Assembly (NCBI GenBank): GCA_009746045.1
Contig: RPFO01000027.1
Location: 3,749,609-3,813,608 of the forward strand
Reading direction: 5' to 3'
Origin: Mesostigma viride
Taxonomy: Eukaryota; Streptophyta; Mesostigmatophyceae; Mesostigmatales; Mesostigmataceae
Length of the DNA stretch: 64,000 nt
Below, in pieces: positions 42,471-54,400 of this stretch. Positions within the stretch are counted from its first letter, which is position 1. Every line of letters begins with the position of its first letter. The translations under genes were made by a program, and so were the position numbers. The notes beneath the pieces are model-generated. The model was not told the DNA's origin, searched no databases, and was given only the letters and a program-made list of their open reading frames with translations.

Positions 42471-42639
42471 TTAGGAAAATATTGCGCGGAAACCTTTTTG
42501 CCACCTGCGGTTCCGCACAATATTTTTCCGGAATGAACTTCTTGAGTGTACAGGAGAGTGGTTGACTGCGGTAAAATATTGTGCGGAAACTTTTGCCGCA
42601 GGTGGCAAAAAGGTTTCCGCGCAGTATTTTCCGAACTAA
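42471..42639. mobile_element. Foldback/MITE copy 1
   Basis: Outer arms (ttaggaaaatattgcgcgg.. against ..ccgcgcagtattttccgaactaa) enclose a second, inner inverted pair (ttccgcacaatattt / aaatattgtgcggaa). It is inserted within the RNase H region of the DIRS-like element. Confidence 0.8.
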
Positions 42640-42781
42640 AACCTGGCCTCGTGGACTGTGGCGTGAAGGGCCAGCAGTGAGCCACCCGCATGTGGCCGCT
42701 GAGCACGCTCTTGGGCGCCGGCGTGTCTCACTGCGGATTCGAGCCCCTGACCTCCAGGTCTTACTTTAACTCTACTAAATA

Positions 42782-42989
42782 GCGCCGAAACCTTTTTGCC
42801 ACCTCAGTGCGGCAATACTAGGTCCGGAGCTGTTTAGCCGGCGATAACTACTCGCCGGTACACTCAATTTAATTCCGGAATCAACTTGAGTGTATGTACC
42901 GGAGCCGAGTGGTTAACTCCGGTAAAATATTGTGCGGAGCCTTTGCCGCAGGTGGCAAAAAGGTTTCAGCGCAATATTTTCCTAACTTA
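42782..42989. mobile_element. Foldback/MITE copy 2
   Basis: Same family as 42471-42639: gaaacctttttgccacct arm at the left and ggtggcaaaaaggtttc at the right, with gtaaaatattgtgcgg inside. More diverged, and the left end is worn. Also inside the DIRS-like element. Confidence 0.7.
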
Positions 42990-43364
42990 GGCCACCTCGG
43001 TTGGTATGAGCAAAGTCGGGTACCCCCGCACCACACGCGCCCGCGCCAGCTCCGTCACATCGCCCGGCTCCGGCAATTGTAGCGTAGACGACACCTTGCC
43101 CATAGGTGGACGCGTCAGATGCGACAACCTCACGTGCCAAAGGTGCGCTTCGGTCAACCCTTAGCATAGGAGCCAGGGCCAGGGCACACTCTAACTCGGC
43201 TCCCGCACCCCGGCCCACAGCACCCGCCGACCGCTGCCCCCACCCTTGCAGGCTGATGAATTTGAAACATTGCTGCCAGATGGAGAGGCAGGTGCTACTT
43301 AACATCTGAAGCCACAAACACGTACCGCCCCAAGATGGCAGCCAGCCCCTCAGCCGTAGCTTGA

Positions 43365-43757
43365 GTTAGAATATTGCGGCGTCAATATTCTGATCGCTCT
43401 TGCAGAAATAGTGGCCCGGGTGCCGGAGCCTAGAGTGCGCAGGGCTGATTGCGCGGCCCAGGGGCCGGAGGCGTAATTAGGCTTAACGGAGGCCAGGGGG
43501 CCGGCGTAATTAGACTAGTCTGCGGAGGCTGCATGGAATTCGTGAGTGCGCGGGCTGGCAGCAGGCTAGCGGCGAGCAAACGATCCTTTTCCCGCGTGTC
43601 AAATTTATGGTAAGCAAATAGCCATTTGCTTTTATACGTCGGAGGTTCACTTTGACTACTTGCGCGCAATTACATAGCCCTGCGCACTCTATAGGCTCCG
43701 GTACCCGGCACTATTCCTTCAAGAGTGATCAGAATATTGACGCCGCAATATTCTAAC
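43365..43757. mobile_element. Foldback element with ~80-bp arms (gttagaatattgcgg..)
   Basis: Left arm 43365-43443 and right arm 43675-43757 are near-perfect reverse complements (gttagaatattgcggcgtc against gacgccgcaatattctaac). The 230-bp interior has no gene. It shares the ttag terminus and an aatattg-type core with the three smaller foldback copies nearby. Confidence 0.85.
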
Positions 43758-44073
43758 TGCTTGGCCACGAGTGAGTATAGCATGTGGGCGATCACAAGGG
43801 TGAGCTCGGCTTCACCATTGGTTCCAGCACGGGCCGTTCCATCGGTGCACCACCCCCAGGGCTTCTAGCTCGTCCCCTTCCAGGCTGGCCATCTTAGTCT
43901 TAATTCTCCTTAGACGCTACAACAAGGTTGTTATGAAGGTAGCCTTCCTCAAAACCGCGTGTGATTATTGAGCTGCAATTGGTTCACCGCCTCGATCGCA
44001 GGTCCGCCCGTTGCTGGCCGCCAAGTCATTTATGGACGTGATGGACAGCAATGCCGCCCCAAGAGGCTAGATT

Positions 44074-44247
44074 TTAGTTAGGTTAATATATATTGTGCGG
44101 AAACCTTTTGCCACTCGGCTTATAAGGTTCCGCACATTCATGCTGGCATGAACTTAAGCGTACCAGCGAGTGGTTATCGCCATGGTAATATTGTGCAGAA
44201 CCTTAGAAGCCGAGTGGCAAAAGGTTTCCGTACAATATTAAACTAAC
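44074..44247. mobile_element. Foldback/MITE copy 3
   Basis: ttagttaggttaat..attgtgcggaaacc at the left pairs with ggtttccgtacaatattaaactaa at the right. An inner pair (aagccgagtggcaaaagg) is also present. Same family as the copies at 42.5 and 42.9 kb. Confidence 0.8.
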
Positions 44248-45500
44248 TCCAGCCATCCACCCACTTGGGCCATCTTTCAAGGAACGTCACCATGTCCACA
44301 CCTGCTGCCCGGCTCATGAGCTTGCCCCATTCAGCCAAGGAGTATCCCCGGCTGGGCTTGGGCACATTCCAATACCTTGCGCTCACCACGACCGCTGGCT
44401 TGATGCAGTTCTCTTTGCTGGCATATAACTCCCGCCAGCTCGGCCGCATAGCCAACAGGTCGAGCAGCCGTGCCTTCCCCGCCACCTCCGCCTTTGGCAA
44501 GCTCACCACGTCCGCGCGCAGTTGTTCGTATCATTCCGTGCTCGATCCCATATATATTGCATCAGCACCTTCTTGCTCCTGGCCTGTCGCAACGTCCCTG
44601 CGCGGCGACTGTGCGAGGTGCAGTGCTTCTTGACCCTCGCAAGGGCCTCCTCCCTACCCTAGCTTAGAGCACGCCCCTCTAGTGTTAGGAGTCGAGGGTC
44701 TGCTTCCCCCCGGCCCGGCCACAGCCAACGTGCTACCTTGCATTGCACTGTGTGTACTCGCGGTAGCACTGTGTGTACTCGTGGCACGCTCAGTGTCGCC
44801 AGCGTGCCCGGCGATCTCACTCTGCCCCACTCGGTGTACGCTGGCCTAAGTGGGTATGGCAGCGGGAAAAGGGAGCGGTCCCGCTGCCAGGGATTCAATT
44901 TCCCTACTTGTTAATTGGGCCTTGCTGAGCTTGTCCAAGAGGATCGCATTTTGGAGAGCTGCCTTGACAGCCCGGCGGGGTGGCTGACAGTGCAGCTAGT
45001 CCTTCCCCAATGGCAGGAGGTGGCTTGCCACCTTTCCCCCCGGCCCCCCTCCTTGCCCCTCCACCGGCTGCATGCAGCAAGGCCGCCGCCACCCTCATTA
45101 GGTACTCCATGCCCACAAGCTCCCCGGCTGCTGAGCCCAGCTCCCTGAGAAGGGTGTCCATGCATGGCCAATGCGATGTTCACGACAAATTTCCTGTTCT
45201 CCATGACAATTTCGCCGATTTGACGATTTCCAGGCTTGATTGTCATGACCCACGACTGGATTCCCATCCCATTGTCGCTGGCGTCCTCCAACTTTCCCGG
45301 CAGCACTGACCCGATCCAAAATCTAATATTTCACGCTGTTGGTGGCTTGGCTAGGCAGCGCCACCCCTTTCGAGGCCTTGAAGTGCATGGCTTCCCGCCC
45401 CCTCCATTCCTCCCAGCGCTCAATGCCTTCAAACCTTGCATGAATTTCTCGGCTGCGACCTCCCCCTCCTCGTCCTCCTAGTGTCCTCCTGATTTTCGGT
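44248..45500 (-). pseudogene. Broken coding remnant, possibly the gag-like part of the DIRS-like element
   Basis: Minus-strand pieces that look like former protein lie in shifting frames: MDTLLRELGSAAGELVGMEYL (near 45160) preceded by VMTIKPGNRQIGEIVMENRK (near 45250), and NVPKPSRGYSLAEWGKLMSRAAG..TFLERWPKWVDGW (44360-44250). They lie upstream of the DIRS-like RNase H on the same strand, where gag would be expected, but I recognise no gag family. Confidence 0.4.
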
Positions 45501-46185
45501 TTCCAGAAGTGCCCCAACGATTGTCATCAACCTCGCCCTCGTTTCCTTTCCGACAGCCCCCCCACCTGCCAAATTTTCGGCCGTGCCTTTCCGGCGGCTC
45601 GGCCATTTTTCCTTGCGCAGGCGTCGTTGGTGGCAGCGCCTCCTCCTCGTCGTCCGCCGCGAGATCTGCCATGGCCATGCAGCAGTTTTGCCACCAACGC
45701 TTCGTTTGGTTGAATCACGTGCGTCGGCAACGTCAACATGATCGGCCAGCAACTGCACGACAGACCTCAGCTGGCTCGAGCTCCACGAGCTGGCGTCCGT
45801 CACCCAGTCCTCGGCACCGAAGACTTGCTCGACTGCCCCCACAGCCAGTGCGGGGCTGGTGCACATGGCAAGCAGAGTGGCGAGCTGCTTCTTTTGGCGC
45901 CGAAGGCGTCTGGCGCGTGACTGGCGGCAGCAGCCCGCGGTGTGGGCATCCCGTCCTCCTCGTGCGCTGCCTGCCTTGTTGTAGCCTTGCGCCCCTTCGG
46001 CATTGCTGCTCAGCGCAAAAAATGGCTCCTACAGTAAAGGTTCGTCAAACCAGAGGTTTGTTTCCCCAGTGCCTTGCTGTCGCCGCCCTTGTGAAAAGTA
46101 AAGAGGCTAACCTTAGCTAGGTGGGTTTGTTTTTGTCTTTTTTGCATGTCACGCGGCCTTGGCCCGGACGGCATTTTTTTGCCAC
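45501..46185. other. Unassigned GC-rich stretch
   Basis: A minus-strand remnant (VFGAEDWVTDASSWSSSQLRS, about 45820-45760) may belong to the same decayed element as the pieces to its left. No intact gene, RNA or further repeat is visible. Confidence 0.35.
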
Positions 46186-46194
46186 GCAAATGTT

Positions 46195-47124
46195 AATTAA
46201 TTAATTAATGTACACATGACTGCGTCACGTGTCAGAGCAGAAGTCTTCAGTGGGAGGGAACATGGGATGGAAATGGGTGATGCTAGCTATATATTTAGTT
46301 CCTAGTTACAGGGTAATGTGGGCACCACGGCCCGAATCGCTATGAATGCCAAAGTGGGTCACACGCGCAGCCGCCACAGACTTGGGGGTGGTCTCCTTCA
46401 TCATTGCTTGCCATCTATCCTTGCGAACCATCTGCCTCCATATTGCAGACAAACCAGGAGTCGGCCCGGGGGTGAGCCCGTCGTGTCTACAGTAGGGTAG
46501 CACATGTCCATGCCAAGCCTATCACGGAAAGTCCACGGGACGTGGCGGCCCTGTTGCGCGCGGCCTGGGGCACGCCAGGTGAGGACAAAACGTCCGGGCT
46601 GGGCGGGCTTGGTGCCAGCTAGTCTATCTGATGTGTCTACCTGATCTGTGCGGGCCAGGTGCCCGGCTAGGCCCAGGCGCCTGTGCCTAATAAAGTGGGA
46701 AACATAGGGCAAACCAGCGTACAAATCCTCATTACTAATGTGCAAACCAAAGGGGATGTTAAGGGCCTTGCGCAGCATCATGGTGACGGCGCCGTCGAGT
46801 CGGTGCTCCAGCTCCTGCGTCAGTGTCCAGGTCCCGGCGCCGTAGGTCAGGATCGTCAGAATGACGACCTTGAAGAGGTCACGCTTGACACATGTGGACG
46901 ATCCGGGGTAGGGCGGGGTTGCTCCACCAGCGGCGGTGGTCATGGAGTTGCGCCCACGCCATGCCGATCTGTGTCGTCAGGTCGCCCTTGCAGTCGGGAA
47001 GCCAACTGCCGAGCAACTTGAAGCGGCCTGAAGTAGGGTAATTGACCTCGGAGTCGTGTAAGAGGCGGAGTGGGCCGGGGGGCGGGGGCCTGGCCAGGCC
47101 GAGAGCCAGGGCCTCCGTTTTGGG
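46195..47124 (-). mobile_element. LINE copy G, 5'-truncated, 9-bp TSD
   Basis: Flanked by gcaaatgtt at 46186-46194 and 47125-47133, with a (TTAA)n tail at the left. It covers the 3' ~0.9 kb of the LINE (C-terminal RT region, minus strand) with several indels that break the frame. Confidence 0.9.
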
Positions 47125-47234
47125 GCAAATGTTGCGCCGTCTGAACAAATGACGCAATGTGGCGTTCTAATTGCTGACAGCTTACGTAAGGCTGCCGGGA
47201 CATATTTCTGTGAGAAAAAGCATCTAGATCTAGT

Positions 47235-47461
47235 TAATCACTACGTCATTAACAAAGAAACCTAGGCAGTGGCAGGTCTATATCCCAACGGAGCTCCTGC
47301 CACCTGGCTAGAAAAACTGGCAAAATATTGTACCACTACCGATCCAGATCAGGCCGCAGCGGCCTCAAAAGGTATGGCACGTGCACCCTAGAACGTAGGT
47401 ATAGCGGCTACCCTTCCATCTCACTATAAAGAAACTACGTTCAGAGAACCACGATTATACG
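47235..47461. repeat. Second copy of the DIRS-like element's end region
   Basis: About 225 bp (ggcaggtctatatcccaacgg.., ..ctcactataaagaaactac) matching about 40560-40800 at the low-coordinate end of the DIRS-like element, in the same orientation. It is probably a solo terminal fragment of the same family. Confidence 0.65.
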
Positions 47462-47690
47462 TAGCTGCGTCACGTGAGCATAAGTCCTCAGGGAGATGAA
47501 TGTGGTACGGGATGAATGGTGTAGCTATCTAGTTCCTAGTTACAGGATTGCGGGCACCACAGCATGAATCGCTATGCCAGCCAAATGTGGTCACATGCGG
47601 AGCCCCCACTGACTGGGGGTTGGTGTCCTTCATCACTGTCTGCCACCTATCTTTACACGTCATCTGCTTCAATATTACAGACAAAGAGAA
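47462..47690 (-). mobile_element. LINE copy H, short 3'-end fragment
   Basis: The LINE 3' region from gcgtcacgtgagcataagtc to attacagacaaa, diverged and without a TTAA tail. It is the last LINE fragment before the giant gene. Confidence 0.8.
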
Positions 47691-48438
47691 AAAATTCCCT
47701 GCCAAGAGAAAAAATAAGTTGTTCAGTTTATTAAAAAACAGTTCTAAGCTAAATTGTGATCATAAACATTGTATGTACAACTGGCCCAGTGGCCACAGTA
47801 AGCCCAGATTGGCTGTGATGCCAAGCTCATTCGCAGCACTGATCCGGCCGGTATTAATACAAGGTCCAATAAATAAATGTCAAAAGCTGACATGGAAAAT
47901 TTATCGATTTGGTCATCAAATCAGCAGTACAGTAGGCTCAAAATGGGAGCCAACTGCAGTGTGAAATGGGCAGGAACCAAATGTTTACCAACCCCCACAA
48001 GCCTGCCTAAAGAAAAAGCTATCACTACGGTGTGGCAGTCCAAAAAACAGCTGTTCATCCAAAAAATGACTACGCCAGCTCAGCCAGCGCAAAGACTACC
48101 AAGTGCTGCTTGAAAAGGGCGGCCATGATGATATCTTAATCCGCGTGCTGGGCAGCCACAGCGAAGGAGGACCCAAGAGTCTCCTGGTAGTCATTCACCA
48201 TAAACAGTCATTCTCAACTGCCAGGCACAGAGGCTCACCATGCTCATGGAGGACATCCACATTCCCAGCTGGCGCTTATTGCGACGCCCAGGCATAAGGT
48301 GCATACACAACCAAGGTGTGTGCCTTGCCACCCGATTGATCAACTGTCAATTGTCAGGTCCTCCGATAGACGAGCACCGTTCTATGAATCCTCGTTGCCG
48401 GGGAGGAATACCTGCCGGCACCCCCGTCAGTTGCCATC
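47691..48438. other. Region downstream of the giant gene (probable 3' UTR and spacer)
   Basis: There is an AT-richer part at 47690-47960 and a moderate-GC part after it. No coding feature is convincing. It should contain the 3' UTR of the leftward gene ending at 48439. Confidence 0.5.
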
Positions 48439-51400
48439 TCAGTTGCCTCGGCTGGCAGCTGCGGCATCGAAAGCCTCTGGCACCGACGCTGGAACCACCG
48501 CCGCAGCAGCAGCGGCACCGCCTGCTGAAGCTGCCAGCGAGGCCGTGGCAGCCACCGCATGGCTCACGGCACCGGGCACGCCCGCCCCCCTGCCTGCGCG
48601 CTTGCGCCCGCGGTACCTCGACCGCAGGTAGGACTCGGGCACGGGGAGCCTCGCCGCGCGCACCCGGCCCGCAAACTCCTCGTACCCCGTGCTGGTGCTC
48701 GAGTAGCCCGACCCGGCCGAGTTCCCGCGGGACATGGGCAGCATGGCCTCACCTCGGATCAGTGGCCCCGGGCCGTCGCTGCGGAGCGCGGCAAGCAGGT
48801 CTTCCGGCAGGCCGTCCCCATCTGTGTTCCAAGCCATGGGCGGCCGCCTCGTGTGGCCCCTGCCGGCATCGTTACTTGTCCCTCCGGTGGACACATCCCC
48901 ACCACCAGAGGATATTGCGGCCCCGCCAGGTACAATCCCCCGCGGGATCCCAAAAATGCCCGTGATGCGGTTACGGCTGTCACCCGCGACTGACAACGCC
49001 TCCCCTGGCAGCTGGCGCTCACGCATCGACTGCCCAGTCGAGCCCACAGAGATGGCCTCTCCCTCCACCAGCGCCTCCTTATGCAACCAGCTTGCGCCTG
49101 CCACGGCCACCTCCCTGGAATCCACGTCCCCTGTGGCCCATGTGACCGGCCCCGTCGCGGCGTCCCCCTCAAATCGCGTCCCCGCCAACGACCCCGGCAC
49201 GCGCGCCCACAGCGGAGGCACGGCCAGCACTGTGGACGCCAACGTGGCGCCGGACGCCAGCTCGTCCTCGTCCCACTCGTATGCGCCTCGTGCCGACAAA
49301 GCGTCCAGGTCGAACGCGCCCGTGCCGCCAAACGCCACGGAGGCCGAGGGCGACGCAAGGTCGTACCCGGAGAGCGAGAGCGACGGCTGGCTGACCAGCG
49401 GCGGCGCAAGGGGGGCGTATCCGTGGTGGTAAGGGTAGAAGTGGGTGCTGCTTTCGGCCCCGGACGCCGAGGGGGAGCCCAGTGAGGGGATCACAGGCAA
49501 CATCGGGTGGCTCGCGATTGCCTCGCCCGACCAAGGGGGCGGCGGCGACAGGTCCACCTGCTGCTGCTGCTGCGAGGAACTGTTCGGGGAGCTGGGCGTC
49601 TTGGACATGGCAAGAGCCCTGGGCGTGCTGCTGCTGCCGTCATGAGCGGCCTCCCTGCCGAGACCGCGACCCCTGATCTCGGCGCGGACGGCGATGCGGG
49701 CCAGCGGGCGGTCGAACACGCCGGTGCTCCCTGGGCTCAGGCACGGAGAGACGGGGGAGGAGGAACGCTGGCCCTGCCCGACAACGTCACCTAGATGCAT
49801 CGGTTGTCCGGACTGCGCGGCGCCTAGCTGCTGCGCGGTGCCTAAACTGGTGCCTAAATGTTGCGTGGTGTCAGAGGGGTCAGTTGGATGATGCGTATGT
49901 ACACCGGTGGTTCCCACATCCGTGACAGACGCTAGATCTACCATGGTGGTCAAGCCTGCCCTCTTCTTGGATCCTGCACGAGCAACACCGGGCAAGCCGG
50001 ATGTCGACAGCTCGCCACCCTTGCTGCCATCATGGCCACCCGGATCGTGCTTCTTCCCGTCGTGCCTGGCATCGGCCGTGCCCTCACCCTCCTGATGCCT
50101 CCTCGTCATCGAGGCCACCTTTTCCTCTTTTCCCTTGTTGTGGCTTCGTGACTTGTGCAGCCCCTTCTTGCTGCCCGTGTCGGTGCTGTTTGTCGGGGCC
50201 CCAGGTGCATACCCACTAGTGCCGGCCGATGCATGCTTGCCGTTAGTACCACTTTTGGCCCTACCATCCCACACCGTCTCCTCCACCACCACCCGCTCCG
50301 ACTCGCGTTGAGTCTCGTTCTCCACCACCTCCTCCACCACCTCCTCTTCCTCCGCCACCTCCCTTGTTGACTGCTCGCGGCGCACCGTCCGCGCGCCCGC
50401 GCCCGACAGGCCCGGGGCGCCCTCGCCCTCCTCCACGCCCTGCCAGGGGTCCTGCACGAATGCCTGGAGGATGGGGATTTTCCGTGGGCGCTCCTCCTCT
50501 TCCTCGCTGGAACCTGATGAGGACGATGACGACGACCCCGACGAAGAAGAGGAAGAGGACGCGGACGAGGAGGAACCACTACCCTCGCTCGAAGCAGACG
50601 ACCCCGACTCGCTACCTCCCTCATCAGCAGATGTCCCAACCCCATCATCCTCCCGATTGTCCCACTTCAACCTGGCCTTGGAGCCCTCGCCCGGCACCAG
50701 CTTGTCCACGTAGTACATCGCCAGCTCCTCCTCCCCGCTGCCGCCCGCGTGGGCCATCGACCGCGCCGCGCCCATGACAAACGCAATCGCGTAGGCAAGA
50801 TTCGCCGCCACGCTGGCGCACGCGAGCGCCAGGAGCGGGCCCTCGACGTCGCCGTTGGCAACGCGGCCCCGTGCCAGCTGCATGACGATCGCCAGGAGCG
50901 CCAGGTGGCACGCCGAGAGCGCCGCATCGAAGAACAGGAGAGCGCGGCGGCGGTAAGGCCGCAGGAGGAGCAGCAGGAGCAGGTACGCGGCGGCCACGCT
51001 TGTGGCGGTCACCGCCTGCACGACGCCCTGGAGCAGGCCGCGGCCTTGTCCCCCCGTGACGGATGCCATCTCGGAGCGGGCGTCGCCACGGCTGACCGCG
51101 TTCCACCCGAGCACAAACGCGAGCGCGACACGTTTGGCGAGGTCGATCGCGGGGAAGCAGAGGCAGAGCACGCCGCGCGTGCGCGCCAGCCAGCGGGCGA
51201 TGCCGCGCAGGGTCCTGCTGTGGAAGCAGGCGCCGCGCGCGCCCTCATTCTTCGCAAGAATGCGCCTGCCCTCCCGCGGCCTGCCCCAACAGGTCGCCCG
51301 CGCCTTCTTTGTCAGCATGGCGCCGCTGGTCCCTCCCGCGGGGGTATTGTCGGCCAAGACTTGCTTACTCGAGGGCAGGCAGAGGCATAGGTCACCCCAG

Positions 51401-54400
51401 GGCGCGCGAGCATCGAGCACTTTAGACCCCTCGCCAGGGGAAGGCAAGGGAGCCAAGGCGCGTGAGGGTGAGACCGGCCCCGCCGCAACGGAGCCAGCCG
51501 CTAGGGAACTTGTGGGATACCCCTCCCCATCCACCGCCTCCCCTCTTGTCATCGTCTGGTTGGGCAGCGATGTCGGAAACCCGGTGCCGGCAGCGGTCGT
51601 CGGCGCTGCCTCGGATGCCGACCGATCCGCCAAGGCCCCTGCCCCCATGTGAGCCCCTGCCCCCGCGTCCACCGTCACCCCCACCATGCCAGCCCCGCTC
51701 TCCTGCCGCGCCTCCCCCAGCGCCTCCTCCCCCTCCGCTGTCTCAAGGATTGGGGGCAGCAACGGGCCGCCTTCGTCGGGGAACACGTTCATCTCTTCGA
51801 GGATCTCGGACAAGGCGGGCAGCCAGCGGTGGGGGGCGCCCTGAGCGGGGTACCCGACCACCTGGCGCGCCACGCGGCGCGCGCGCCGGCTCACGGGCGG
51901 GTATGCGCGTCGTGGCCCCCGCCTCTTGACGCCTTTGCCGATGTCCAGGCTGCCCTTGCGCTGGTGGCCCTTGATCCCTCGGTGACGTTTGATGGCATCG
52001 CGGCTTGTCTCCTTGCCTTTCCCGTCCACGTCCTCGATGATTTTCTTCCTGCGCTGTGGGTCCCTCTTTTTCTTCTTCCTCTTCTCTTCCCCGTCACCAT
52101 CACCGGTCCAGCCCTTGTTCCGGTGCTTAGCCTTCTTTTTGTGAGGATCCTCCTCATCCCACACATCACCCCCCTTCTGCCGCCCCCCCGTGCGCTCGCC
52201 TGTGTCTCTCCCCCTGTGCCCCATGTGCCTGCTTCCATAATCTATCTCCCCCTCACCCTTGCCCTTCTTCTCCCACTTCTGCGGCTTCCCCCTCCCGGCC
52301 CCCACCGCAACATTCCCGCCTTCCTGCCGTGCCCCCCTTGCCCATGCCTGCGCGCCCTCTCCCTCAAACCCGCTTTCGTGGGATGCATACGCCTCAAGGG
52401 CCCCCGGGGGTTGCATGCCCGCATCGTTGCCCCCCTGCTGCTTGCTGTCCCGTCTACTTGCACTTCTGGTGACGGGCCGTGGCGGACGATGACCACCAGA
52501 AGCCGCCACGCCCTCCCCGCCACAGGCACCCCCACCAGCAACGGCCATCAATGCTTCCGCTGGCTGCCGCAGCCTTTGCTCCTTGGGCCGCTGGCCACCG
52601 CCACCAGTCATCAAGAGGCAGAAACGGCCGGGCCCGCACCCTCCATCCTCGCTACCTTCTTCAATCACAGTGGCAACCTGGCCCAAGCCTGCCGCCCCGG
52701 ACCGCCGAACAAGGTTCCTGTCCTCGCTCTCGTCACCCGGGGCCGTGGTGACAACGGTGGTGACCACCTTGGACACCTTCCTTCGTTTCTGGATGCTGCG
52801 GCTGCTCTGCTGGCGGTGGTGGCGCCGATGGCTCGTGAATATGGAGTACTTGTGGCGGCGCCGGCCAGCGGGCCCAGCCTCACCATCCGACGCACTGGTT
52901 CCCCCCTCCTCATCCCGTCGCTCCCCCTGACTCGCATCCTCATGGGCAGGGTCGCTCTCAGAAGAGCCACCTGGAAGAGCCAACGAGGCCGGACCGCGAG
53001 CCCCCGTGCTGCGCTCGCCCTTTGCATCCCCTCTCTCCTTCTCCTTCCCCTTCCCCTTGACCTGCTTCTTCGTAGGCGCGTCCCCTGCCCCGGCCAGGCC
53101 CCCCTGCACGTGGTGGATCGTCTGCGTGGTCGTGCGCGTGGTCACCACCGAGGTCGTCGACGTCGTGATCACCACCACCGACGACGACGGGACCCCGTCC
53201 GCGAGAGAGCCTGCTCCGGCCACCCGGGGCCCCGCCCCCCCACCCAGATCCGGCTGCCACGGCTGGCTAGCGTGTCTGTTGGTGGAGGAACGCGCGTTGT
53301 CATGACTCCGCCCACCCTGGCCGTGGCCGGGCAGTGCCGGCGGCAAGTACACAGGGATGCCGATGGAGGACTCGGACGTGGCATCCGAGTACACCGCGGC
53401 CGCGATCTCCTCAATCGCTTCCCGTGACCGGCCACGGTGGCGAGGGCGCATTCCCCCCTGCCCCCCCCCCTGCGGCAGGTAACGATGATGAATGGATTGG
53501 CGGTGATGATGATGCTCTTCCGCCGATGTCACCACCGAGACGACAGATGTAGTCGACACCGGCAACCCGAGTGCAATGGAGTCCGGTCCCAGGGGGGGCG
53601 ACACGCCTGCGCCGTCCCTGGGATGCTGGGCCTCCTGGCCTCTCGACCTGCCTTCTGTGCTGCCGCCTCCCCCTTCCCCTTTCTCTTTCTTGTTCTTCTC
53701 CCGGCTGCCACCACTTTTGCCTTTCTTGCCCTCCTTCCCCTCCTTCCCCTTCCTCTTCGCTTTCTTGCTCATACCTCCCTCGCTCGCGCTCACGCGGAAC
53801 TCAGAATCGTGCAAGGAGGCGACTGAAAACCCCGACATGCCTGCCAGCAGGCTTGCCATCTTTCCCTCCTTGCGCTTCCCTTTCCCCTTGACCTTCCCTT
53901 TCCCCTTCTCCTCCTTGGCGCCATGTCCATCACTGGCTCCCACTGAGCTGGCGAGGGAGATGGCAGAGCCTTTGGAGAAGTCACTGTAATGGCCCCGCCC
54001 AAGGTCTTCATTGCCGCTCCCGCCCTTGCGGCTCCCCTTACTGTGCCGCTTTTTCTGTTCCTTGGAGCCCTTCTTTCCCCCCTTCCTTTTTGATTCCTTC
54101 CCCTGCCTTGACCCCTGCCTGGACGCCTCACTGCCCGCATAGCTAGAGGCGACCGACAGGGCATCCGAGTCCATGACAGGGTACCCGATGCTGATGCCTC
54201 CGGCACTCACGTACCCTTCGTCCTTTGGCTTGCTGCGCCGCTTCTTGCCCCCCTGCCACCCCTTGGATTTTTTCCCCTTGCTCTTCTCCCCTTGGCTGGG
54301 AACGTCCACAGGAATGCCTTCACTCACGGCAACGCTTGAGGCGACCGACAGAGCGTCGGATTCCGAGACAGGGTACCCGATGCTGATGCCTCCGGCACTC

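Larger units (their letters stand above)
40553..43364 (-). mobile_element. Decayed DIRS-like retroelement (RNase H and tyrosine recombinase)
   Basis: Order on the minus strand: RNase H start LAPMLRVDRSAPLAREVV..SDAST (about 43210-43110); its continuation EVRAAVKCVERNLANRSKRV and CLAKGQSSSNKLN (about 42330-42210); and ALQPADGISR (about 42130). Next come a recombinase N-region (LLAYRRGLEFS, VPPRAPPPIPWEAAFAIAS at about 41680-41620), YLRISEVLNLRIGNV (catalytic Arg, near 41550-41510) and a GGASHDFLEG-like box with a following AHYV near 41220-41110. This RNase H-then-tyrosine recombinase order is the DIRS hallmark. Stops and frameshifts are frequent, and the reverse transcriptase is not seen. Two foldback elements interrupt the RNase H. 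Confidence 0.78.

Noticed and set aside
51649-53427. 592-residue plus-strand frame opposite the giant gene
   Set aside because: GC-rich antisense shadow of the low-complexity exon; it has no domain, promoter or splice support.
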